Shown in pieces: positions 33,096 to 40,169 of a stretch of DNA of 47,822 nucleotides. Both the position numbers and the translations under genes were made by a program. Below the pieces are notes generated by a model, which made no database searches, was not told where the DNA came from, and worked only from the letters and a program-made list of their open reading frames with translations. This DNA is from JAABTH01 sp964390725 (GTDB taxonomy: Bacteria; Bacillota; Dethiobacteria; DTU022). The stretch covers positions 1 to 47,822 of the forward strand of contig CAYMIW010000021.1 of NCBI GenBank assembly GCA_964390725.1, given 5' to 3'. Positions within the stretch are counted from its first letter, which is position 1. Each line of letters starts with the position of its first letter.

Positions 33096-34619
33096 TTATT
33101 CCAAGTTCAGCTCAAACAGTTCTTTGGAATCTGAAATATAAAAACGATCACCCTTATTCAAATAATGGGGCTTACCTGTTTCCAATCTCTGATTTGAAGG
33201 CAGGAAAGTACCATTGGAAGATGAATCTTCCAGGCTGAACCTTTGAGCATTTTCATCATAAGAAATGGTGACATGCTTCCTGCTGATCTCTTCAAATGAT
33301 TGCGGATAAACAAGCTGCGCGAGCTTAGGATCGCGTCCTATAACCAGTTGCCCCTGGACCAGTTCAATCTTCTGCCCGGCAAAATAGCCTGAAACACCCT
33401 TTACACTTGCCCTGGGTCCAACGGGCTTCGCCTTTGTTACCGGGGCAGCCGGAGCAGCTGCAGTTTTAGCACTCGCCTGGGTCGCCGGGGCAGTTGACGT
33501 CCGTTGTGTCGGGGGAGCTTGCATTGGCGGTGGAGCTGCTGAGGATTTGGCAGGCGCTGCCTTATTTCCTTTGCTTAAAAGCACAATTAGCACAACAACA
33601 ATAATCAAAGCAGCAGCACCTATAGCAACATACATGATTGGAAAGCCGCTTTCTTCAACTGGCAGTGTAGGTGTTTCAATTATTGGTTCCGGCTGTGGCT
33701 CGGGCTCAATAATTGGTTCCGGCTCCGGTGCCGGCGGCTCTTCAGCAGCCTGGTCCACTACCGGGGAACCGGCTCCGGCCTCAATATATGGGATTCCTCT
33801 TGAACGGAGAAAATCTGTTAATACATCTATTTGCACCGCATAGTTTATTTCTGTTGGGATTACTGCATCTCCGGTTAACCTCACTATACCCCCGGAGGCA
33901 ATACCGATTACTACACCATCCCTGTTGACCAGGGGTCCACCCGAGTTACCACCGCTGATCGCTGTATCAGTTTGAAAAACCGGGACACCCTCTGAAGAAG
34001 TAATTCTACTGACAATTCCCTTGGTAATTGTTGAATCTGAATAATGTGCTGTATTCAAATCGGACAATACCTCGGCAATACCTGGAAAACCAATGGCATA
34101 AACTTCTTCACCGCGCTGAACCATTCCGGTATGACCAAATTCAAGAACTTCATAGCCGAATAAGCGGTGACGCGGGTCAATTTCAAGAACTGATATATCG
34201 GATGTCATCAACGAGTCGTATACAGTGAGAGGGACATAATCATCCCGGGCCCTAACGAGGTACAATCCTATTTCTTCAACATTTCTGACCCGGAAAGGGT
34301 TTGGCCAGTCCAGGGCACGGTTCCGGTTAATAACATGAAAGTTGGTTACTACATAACGGAATTCTTCCGCATCATCCACTCCAACTAAAAAACCGGTACC
34401 CATGTGAACATATAGATCACTTTCGTTAAAATCACCTGTGAAGGGATCCCTTAAGGCATCCCTCCAGGCTTCAGTATTCGGCAGCTTCCAAGCTATCATA
34501 ACCACACTTTTAGATGCTTTGTCTACCGCTTTCTGAGCAAAAACGGGGCTGCAGATACTTACGATCATTAAAATAGCTATAAATAAAAACAGTAAAGCCC
34601 GTGACAAGGTTATTCTCAT
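33096..34619 (-). CDS. Membrane trypsin-like serine protease with cytoplasmic FHA domain
   Basis: About 507 residues. In order: signal peptide or anchor (residues 1-29, ending P-V-F-A), an HtrA-like protease domain with His in T-N-F-H-V-I, Asp in S-D-I-S-V-L and Ser in G-N-S-G-G-P, a Pro/Glu-rich linker, one membrane helix (about 345-368), an Ala/Pro-rich linker and a C-terminal FHA domain (I-G-R-D-P near 435, I-S-R-K-H, S-S-N-G-T-F). The protease should face outward and the FHA domain the cytoplasm, so phosphorylation inside could control proteolysis outside. There is no PDZ domain. ATG 34619 has GGAGGG seven bases upstream. Confidence 0.85.
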   Translation of the reverse strand: MRITLSRALLFLFIAILMIVSICSPVFAQKAVDKASKSVVMIAWKLPNTEAWRDALRDPFTGDFNESDLYVHMGTGFLVGVDDAEEFRYVVTNFHVINRNRALDWPNPFRVRNVEEIGLYLVRARDDYVPLTVYDSLMTSDISVLEIDPRHRLFGYEVLEFGHTGMVQRGEEVYAIGFPGIAEVLSDLNTAHYSDSTITKGIVSRITSSEGVPVFQTDTAISGGNSGGPLVNRDGVVIGIASGGIVRLTGDAVIPTEINYAVQIDVLTDFLRSRGIPYIEAGAGSPVVDQAAEEPPAPEPEPIIEPEPQPEPIIETPTLPVEESGFPIMYVAIGAAALIIVVVLIVLLSKGNKAAPAKSSAAPPPMQAPPTQRTSTAPATQASAKTAAAPAAPVTKAKPVGPRASVKGVSGYFAGQKIELVQGQLVIGRDPKLAQLVYPQSFEEISRKHVTISYDENAQRFSLEDSSSNGTFLPSNQRLETGKPHYLNKGDRFYISDSKELFELNLE

Positions 34620-34698
34620 GAACCATCCCTCCAATATTTTGTTTAGGCGGTAAAAATGCAACCAGCTCATCGACAATAAAATACCGGCACCAAAGAGC

Positions 34699-35568
34699 TT
34701 ATCCTGGTATTACTGACAACACCACAACTGTCACGTTATCCTGATGAGGATTATTCTTAGTCAACACATCTTTAACCATTTCTTCTGCCACGTTATTAAA
34801 ACTATCTTGAAGAACCGAAAGAATTTCTTTTTCATCTAATGTGTTTGTAAGACCATCGCTGCAGAGTAATATTTTATCACCGGCCAGCAAACCCACAGGC
34901 TCTTCATTTTGACATATTTCTGTTAAATCAGGTAAGCCAAGGTAACTGGTCAGGTAATCCCTCTCGGGATGTTCAAGTGCTTCCTGCGATGTCAACTTAC
35001 CTTTGGTAACATCATCTTCAAGATAATTGGCATATATATGGTCCCTGGTTAACTGTTGTAAGTTGTTGTTTCGAAGGAGATAAATTCGGCTGTCGCCGGC
35101 TGAGATCCAATACAATTGTTCTTTATAAATGACCGCGGCAACAAGAGTAGTGCCAAGATCACGTTCAGCGCTTCCATCAAAGGCAAGATCAAACACTGAT
35201 GCATTAGCAACCAGTATAGCGCGTTTAAGTGTCTGGTTTATAGATTCATTGCTCTCCCTGTTCTCATAGATTTGCATGAAAGACATCGCGGCAATGCTGC
35301 TTGCTTCTTCTCCGAGATCAAGCCCACCCATGCCATCGGCAACGAGAGCCAGGATACCATTGTACTCTACAAATTTGTCATTGCTGAAATCAGAGATAGC
35401 AAAAGCATCTTCCTGGTTTTCCCTGGCGCCGACATGTTGAAAGTTAGATGGGATTACCTTGAGCGACCGGCTAACCCTGGCAACAACTGTTTTTATTCTT
35501 TTCGTTGGTTTTGTTTCTTCTGCCTGGGCGATATAAACCTCTTGCTTTTTTTTCTTCCCAAAAATCAT
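34699..35568 (-). CDS. PP2C-type Ser/Thr protein phosphatase
   Basis: Second PP2C phosphatase of the cluster, 289 residues, with a Lys-rich N-terminal extension (K-K-K-K near residues 5-8) before the catalytic domain. Signatures: E-N-Q-E-D-A near 50, V-A-D-G-M-G-G near 76, S-A-G-D-S-R-I-Y near 155, C-S-D-G-L-T-N near 236, and D-N-V-T-V near the end. It is the first gene of the seven-gene minus-strand run, divergent from glnA. A possible promoter with TTGAAA and TATATG about 16 apart lies upstream. Confidence 0.9.
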   Translation of the reverse strand: MIFGKKKKQEVYIAQAEETKPTKRIKTVVARVSRSLKVIPSNFQHVGARENQEDAFAISDFSNDKFVEYNGILALVADGMGGLDLGEEASSIAAMSFMQIYENRESNESINQTLKRAILVANASVFDLAFDGSAERDLGTTLVAAVIYKEQLYWISAGDSRIYLLRNNNLQQLTRDHIYANYLEDDVTKGKLTSQEALEHPERDYLTSYLGLPDLTEICQNEEPVGLLAGDKILLCSDGLTNTLDEKEILSVLQDSFNNVAEEMVKDVLTKNNPHQDNVTVVVLSVIPG

Positions 35569-35754
35569 AATTTACTATCGCCACCTGATCATATAATCTC
35601 TCTTTTTACTGTTTCAAGTATTAACTTTTCCCGGACTTCTTTCATCTGGCAGTTGTTATTATTATTTCTCCATCACTTTAAAAATACCTTTTATTTACTC
35701 TTAAACAACAGAAAATATCGACTGGTTTTTTATAGCTTTTTTTGGGCCGGGCTA

Positions 35755-35783
35755 TTGACACTAACTATAAAAGCATATATACT
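35755..35783 (+). promoter_or_regulatory. glnA promoter
   Basis: Consensus -35 TTGACA (35755-35760), exactly 17 bases, then TATACT (35778-35783). Transcription should start near 35790, at the first base of the leader hairpin described next. Confidence 0.8.
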
Positions 35784-35789
35784 TTTTTT

Positions 35790-35845
35790 GGGCAATGGCG
35801 CCCGTCAATCAGTCTATAGACTGCAGGCGGGCGTTTTTTATTTAT
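35790..35845 (+). promoter_or_regulatory. glnA leader attenuator: hexaloop hairpin competing with a terminator
   Basis: The first transcribed bases form GGGC-AATGGC-GCCC (35790-35803), a four-pair hairpin with a six-base loop that has A at position 1 and G at position 4. That is the loop signature recognised by ANTAR antiterminators. The 3' arm is also the left arm of the terminator CGCCCG (35799-35804) / CGGGCG (35828-35833), which is followed by TTTTTTATTTATTTT; the two structures exclude each other. Inside the terminator loop is a second palindrome CAGTCTATAGACTG. The usual ANTAR target has two hexaloop hairpins; I found only one clear copy. Confidence 0.65.
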
Positions 35846-35869
35846 TTTATACAAGAGGAGTTGTTGTTA

Positions 35870-37198
35870 ATGGGCAAAACTAAAGAAGATGTTCTTACCA
35901 TGGCAAAAGAATCGGGGGTTAAGTTTATCCGTTTACAGTTCACTGATCTATCGGGTCAGTTAAAAAATGTTGCGATAACCTCGGACCAGCTGCCAAAAGC
36001 TCTCAATAACGAGCTTATGTTCGACGGATCATCCATTGAGGGTTTTGTGCGAATTGAGGAATCCGACATGTATCTCCGACCGGATTACGACACCTTTACA
36101 GTGTTTCCCTGGAGCCCCAGCGAAAACGGCGTAGCCAGGCTGATGTGCGATGTTTATACCCCCGAGGGAGAACCTTTTGCCGGCTGCCCCCGTAGCCAGC
36201 TAAAGAAAATGATTGCTTATGCCGCTGAAAAAGGCTACTCAATGAACTGCGGTCCTGAAGCAGAATTCTTTATGTTTCATACCGATGAAAGCGGCGCTCC
36301 TACCCTGGAAACCCATGATAAGGGAGGTTATTTTGATCTTGCCCCAACCGACCGTGGCGAAAGTGCCCGTCGTGATATGGTCTTAGGCTTGGAACAGATG
36401 GGTCTTGAAATTGAAGCATCCCACCATGAAGTCGCCCCCGGACAGCACGAGATAGACTTTAAATATGGTGATGCCTTGCATACGGCTGATGATCTTTCCA
36501 CTTTCCGCTTTGTTATCCGCACAATCGCTCAGAGACACGGTCTTTATGCTACTTTTATGCCAAAGCCGATCGCCATGATTAACGGTTCGGGTATGCATAC
36601 CCATCTCTCGCTATTCAGAGACGGAAAAAATATATTCAACGACCCCGGTGCTCCAGATGAAATCAGCCAGGAAATGCTCTGGTTCATAGGTGGCCTGCTC
36701 AAGCATGCCAAAGGTTTTACAGCTGTCACAAATCCACTTGTTAACTCATATAAACGCCTGGTACCTGGTTATGAAGCACCCGTATACATAGCCTGGTCCT
36801 ACCGCAACCGCAGCCCGTTAATCAGGGTACCTGCTCGCAGGGGTATTGGCACCAGGTGCGAGCTGCGCAGCCCCGACCCATCATGCAACCCCTACCTTGC
36901 CTTTGCAGTAATGCTTCGAGCCGGCCTTGACGGTATTGACAATAAAATTGACCCGCCTGATCCGGTTAACTTAAATATCTACACCATGACCGAGGAAGAA
37001 AAAGATCAAAATAATATTGAAAGCTTACCGGGCACTCTGTACGATGCAATTACAGAGCTCGACAAAGATGTGGTTATCCAGGAAGCGCTTGGTGAGCATA
37101 TTTACGATCGATTCCGCGAAGGCAGAATGAAAGAATGGCTTGATTACAGGATCCAGGTACATGATTGGGAAGTAAAACAGTACCTGGCCAGGTTCTAG
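35870..37198 (+). CDS. glnA: Glutamine synthetase, type I
   Basis: ATP-dependent ligase making glutamine from glutamate and ammonia; 442 residues, the size of the short GSI-alpha form of Firmicutes. Motifs: D-G-S-S-I-E-G-F near 52, G-P-E-A-E-F-F near 130, H-H-E-V-A-P-G-Q-H-E-I-D near 185, and N-G-S-G-M-H-T-H. The adenylylation-site region of long GSI-beta forms is absent. AGAGGAG lies nine bases before ATG 35870; the frame upstream runs through the terminator and is not used. Expression is probably set by the leader attenuator and the ANTAR protein of the next gene. Confidence 0.96.
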   Translation: MGKTKEDVLTMAKESGVKFIRLQFTDLSGQLKNVAITSDQLPKALNNELMFDGSSIEGFVRIEESDMYLRPDYDTFTVFPWSPSENGVARLMCDVYTPEGEPFAGCPRSQLKKMIAYAAEKGYSMNCGPEAEFFMFHTDESGAPTLETHDKGGYFDLAPTDRGESARRDMVLGLEQMGLEIEASHHEVAPGQHEIDFKYGDALHTADDLSTFRFVIRTIAQRHGLYATFMPKPIAMINGSGMHTHLSLFRDGKNIFNDPGAPDEISQEMLWFIGGLLKHAKGFTAVTNPLVNSYKRLVPGYEAPVYIAWSYRNRSPLIRVPARRGIGTRCELRSPDPSCNPYLAFAVMLRAGLDGIDNKIDPPDPVNLNIYTMTEEEKDQNNIESLPGTLYDAITELDKDVVIQEALGEHIYDRFREGRMKEWLDYRIQVHDWEVKQYLARF

Positions 37199-37224
37199 AT
37201 TAAACTTTCATGGAAATTATTATT

Positions 37225-37260
37225 CCGGGCAGTCTATACCATCTTCCTCAGGCTGCCCGG
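37225..37260 (+). other. Hairpin between glnA and the ANTAR gene
   Basis: CCGGGCAG (37225-37232) pairs perfectly with CTGCCCGG (37253-37260). No T-run follows on either strand, so it is not a typical terminator. It may protect the glnA mRNA 3' end or be a partial terminator. Confidence 0.5.
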
Positions 37261-37376
37261 AACTATTAATTGATAAATTACCGGAAGAAAAACCTTTCGC
37301 CAGCATTAAGCAACTTGCCAATTTAAGAAAATAGCCATAGTATATAAAAAAGAATTAACGCTGCAAGGAGATCCGT

Positions 37377-37958
37377 ATGCTTAATAATAATTGTGATTAC
37401 TGCATCGGCACCAAAAACGCGGCATTAAAACAAGTGCTTTCAACTGCTCTCAACCAGGCCGGATATTATTCTGCCGGCAGTGCAAAGAATATACCTTCTT
37501 TTTTGCGACTGCTTCGCTCGGTTCAACCCTGGCTTGCCTTGATTGACACTGACTTACCACCCGGTAATATTCGCGAACTTGCCGATATCATTGAAAATGA
37601 TGCTCTTGCCGCTGCGATCTATATAAATACGGGCGAATTCAAAATTGAAAGCTATGTCTCCCTCGACTATCCTGTCAACAAACAGGTTTTAATCGCAGTT
37701 GCTGGTGCAGTGTGCAGCGAATATGCCCGCAAAAAAAGGATGCATTCTAAGCTTGCATCCCTCCAGCAAAAAATTGATGAACAAAAAATTATTGATAAGG
37801 CAAAACGCTTATTAATTAAACATTACTCGCTTAGCGAGGAAGAAGCTTTTCGCCTGATTCAGAAAACCAGTATGGACAGCCGTATACCCATGATCGAAAC
37901 AGCAAACAAGGTAATCAATAACCCTGGGACAATTTCCTCTTTATTGCCGCCCCGATAA
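37377..37958 (+). CDS. ANTAR-domain response-regulator-like antiterminator
   Basis: RNA-binding regulator of 193 residues. Residues 1-120 form a receiver-like domain; the Asp at the usual phosphorylation strand is present (A-L-I-D-T-D-L-P-P near 58) but the acidic pair normally near residue 8 is not obvious. A coiled linker (S-K-L-A-S-L-Q-Q-K-I-D-E-Q-K) leads to a C-terminal ANTAR three-helix domain (about 140-185: A-K-R-L-L-I-K-H-Y-S-L-S-E-E-E-A-F). ANTAR proteins bind hexaloop hairpins in leaders and block terminators, and the glnA leader offers one. AGGAG lies six bases before the ATG. The gene overlaps convergent pyrG by 44 bases. Confidence 0.85.
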   Translation: MLNNNCDYCIGTKNAALKQVLSTALNQAGYYSAGSAKNIPSFLRLLRSVQPWLALIDTDLPPGNIRELADIIENDALAAAIYINTGEFKIESYVSLDYPVNKQVLIAVAGAVCSEYARKKRMHSKLASLQQKIDEQKIIDKAKRLLIKHYSLSEEEAFRLIQKTSMDSRIPMIETANKVINNPGTISSLLPPR

Positions 37959-39528
37959 AGTCCCTGAATAGCGGGTGTGACCGGGTCGGGCGTGATTTAA
38001 ACTCGGGATGAAACTGAACTGCCAGGAACCAGGGATGTTTCTTCAATTCTATCATTTCGACCAAATCATCCTGCCGGTTATAACCACTGAATATCATTCC
38101 GGCTTTTTTCATTAGTTTTATATAGTTGTTATTAAACTCATAACGATGACGATGTCTTTCAGAAATTTCTTCCTGCTGGTAAGCTCTTTCCGCCAGAGTA
38201 CCCTGTTTGATAGTGCAGGGATATGCGCCAAGACGCAGCGTTCCGCCAATACGGGTATTATCCTTTTGCCCGGGCAGGAAATCGATCACCGGGTCAGGGG
38301 TTTCATGATCAAATTCAGTACTGTTCGCCCGGCTAAAACCGGCAACATTACGGGCAAACTCAATTACAGCACACTGCATGCCAAGACAAAGACCGAGAAA
38401 AGGGATTTTATTTTCGCGGGCTGTTCGCACAGCTTCAATTTTACCTTCTATACCTCTCTCGCCAAACCCTCCCGGCACTAATATTCCATCAACTTCGTTC
38501 AGTATATTACCAGCCTTACCACTCTCAATATCCTCTGCCTGGACCAGGACGGTATTAACTTTTACATTGTGCTCCATGCCGGCATGATCAAGGGCAGCAT
38601 TAATACTGATATATGCATCTGGAAGAGCAATATATTTACCAACAAGGGCAATCGATACTTCTTCCTCCAGTTTTTTAGCTTTCTCCACCATATTACCCCA
38701 TTGGACCATATCTCCGGGGGCACAATCGAGGTTGAGCTTATTTACAACCATCTGGTCAAGATTCTGTTCCCTGAGCAGCTGGGGCACTTCATAAATAATT
38801 TTAGTGTCAATATTTTCGACTACTTCTTCTGGTTGAACATTGCAGAACAGGGCAATTTTCCTCTTAAGATCTTCGCCCAGATGCTGTTCAGTGCGACAGA
38901 CAATAAGATCGGGTTGAATACCAATTGATCTCAGTTCTTTTACACTATGCTGGGTCGGCTTTGTTTTTAGTTCTCCAGACATACGTAAAAAGGGGACCAG
39001 AGTTACATGAATAAACAATACATTTTCCCAGCCTATTTCGTACCTCAACTGGCGAATAGCTTCCAAAAATGGCAGGCTTTCAATATCACCAACCGTTCCG
39101 CCAATCTCGGTTATAACAACATCAAGTTCACTTATCTGTTCAGCCTTGGTGATACAATTTTTTATTTGATCTGTAATATGGGGAATGACCTGGACGGTGT
39201 TACCGTTATATAAACCATCCCGCTCACCTTCGATCACCGACCAGTAAACCTTTCCGGCAGTTACATTGTTGTTGCGGGTTAAATGCTCATCAATAAACCG
39301 TTCATAATGCCCGAGATCAAGATCCGTTTCCGCCCCGTCCTCAGTAACGAATACCTCTCCATGCTGGTAAGGGCTCATCGTCCCGGGATCATAATTTATG
39401 TAGGGATCAAATTTTTGAATGGTAAGTCTCAGACCTCTGTTTTTTAACAAGCAGCCGAGAGATGCCGCTGTAATACCTTTACCCAGAGATGATACAACTC
39501 CGCCGGTAATAAAAATGTACTTTGCCAT
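37915..39528 (-). CDS. pyrG: CTP synthase PyrG
   Basis: Makes CTP from UTP, ATP and glutamine; 537 residues, typical length. The N-terminal synthetase domain begins M-A-K-Y-I-F-I-T-G-G-V-V-S-S-L-G-K-G and has D-P-Y-I-N-Y-D-P-G-T-M-S. The C-terminal glutaminase has P-G-G-F-G-E-R-G, the nucleophile in L-G-L-C-L-G-M-Q, and Q-F-H-P-E-F. Start ATG 39528 has AAGGGGG six bases upstream. The last 44 bases overlap the 3' end of the convergent ANTAR gene and no terminator separates them. Confidence 0.97.
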   Translation of the reverse strand: MAKYIFITGGVVSSLGKGITAASLGCLLKNRGLRLTIQKFDPYINYDPGTMSPYQHGEVFVTEDGAETDLDLGHYERFIDEHLTRNNNVTAGKVYWSVIEGERDGLYNGNTVQVIPHITDQIKNCITKAEQISELDVVITEIGGTVGDIESLPFLEAIRQLRYEIGWENVLFIHVTLVPFLRMSGELKTKPTQHSVKELRSIGIQPDLIVCRTEQHLGEDLKRKIALFCNVQPEEVVENIDTKIIYEVPQLLREQNLDQMVVNKLNLDCAPGDMVQWGNMVEKAKKLEEEVSIALVGKYIALPDAYISINAALDHAGMEHNVKVNTVLVQAEDIESGKAGNILNEVDGILVPGGFGERGIEGKIEAVRTARENKIPFLGLCLGMQCAVIEFARNVAGFSRANSTEFDHETPDPVIDFLPGQKDNTRIGGTLRLGAYPCTIKQGTLAERAYQQEEISERHRHRYEFNNNYIKLMKKAGMIFSGYNRQDDLVEMIELKKHPWFLAVQFHPEFKSRPTRSHPLFRDFIGAAIKRKLSQGY

Positions 39529-39591
39529 AAGCGCCCCCTTGCTGCTAATTGTAAAATTTACCTGTCAGCAACTGCTGCAGTTAGAACTGCT

Positions 39592-39774
39592 TCACCCACC
39601 GCAGCTTGAGGAGGCGGTTCCACCGCCGGTAGAACTCTTACCGGTTCGGAAAGAAGATATAACCCTGGCGGATTCTTTGCCACAGGTTGGACAACTGGCT
39701 GTGTCAACAGAACCGCTGCAAAGCTCTTCAAATTTTTTCTTGCAGTCAGAGCAGTAAAATTCGTAAAGTGGCAA
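39592..39774 (-). CDS. FmdB-family zinc ribbon protein
   Basis: Small regulatory-type zinc ribbon, 60 residues. It starts M-P-L-Y-E-F-Y-C-S-D-C, the family's hallmark, with a second pair C-P-T-C-G near residues 28-32, followed by a Ser/Gly-rich tail. Start TTG 39774 is chosen because GGAGG lies seven bases upstream and FmdB proteins begin at this point; the longer frame from 39792 would translate the ribosome site itself. The role in this family is poorly defined. It lies 63 bases before pyrG on the same strand. Confidence 0.82.
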   Translation of the reverse strand: MPLYEFYCSDCKKKFEELCSGSVDTASCPTCGKESARVISSFRTGKSSTGGGTASSSCGG

Positions 39775-39818
39775 AACTGCACCTCCTCCCATTTATTCTA
39801 CAGCCGCCAGGCGGCTTA

Positions 39819-39911
39819 CTAGGTCCGGCCCTTCAACCTCTTCCTCTTCTTGGCCCTTCTTCTCTTCTTACGTTGTCTTTTAAGCTGCTTGCGTGATTTT
39901 TCTTTAGCCAT
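39819..39911 (-). CDS. 30-residue very basic microprotein
   Basis: A short frame on the minus strand, from ATG 39911 to TAG 39819, with AAAGG eight bases and GGAGGG about fourteen bases before the start. Seventeen of its 30 residues are Lys or Arg (for example K-R-Q-R-K-K-R-R-R-A-K-K-R-K-R). Such composition is typical of ribosome-bound basic peptides, but I cannot assign a family. It lies 45 bases upstream of the FmdB gene, with the same orientation, and may be co-transcribed with it and pyrG. Confidence 0.6.
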   Translation of the reverse strand: MAKEKSRKQLKRQRKKRRRAKKRKRLKGRT

Positions 39912-40169
39912 AGTCTGAACCTTTCCCTCCTTTACGTGACATCAGAACAAAAAAAACCTACCTGTTATTATATCATTGCTTACCAAGTGAAAAAAGGGTA
40001 ATTTTCACTGCGGGTGAATATGAGCTTAAAAACAAAAAATATTTTATTTAAAATGAATGAAAAAAGCAAGCGACATAGAATATAGAATATTAACCGAAAG
40101 AAACAGGCTTATCGGAAAAAGATCCGGACCGCTTAATTTCACATTACAATATCCAGGAGGAATCACCCT

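Noticed and set aside
39912..40169. Cobalamin riboswitch upstream of nrdJ
   Set aside because: No B12-box-like conserved segment and no large multi-stem structure is visible in the gap.
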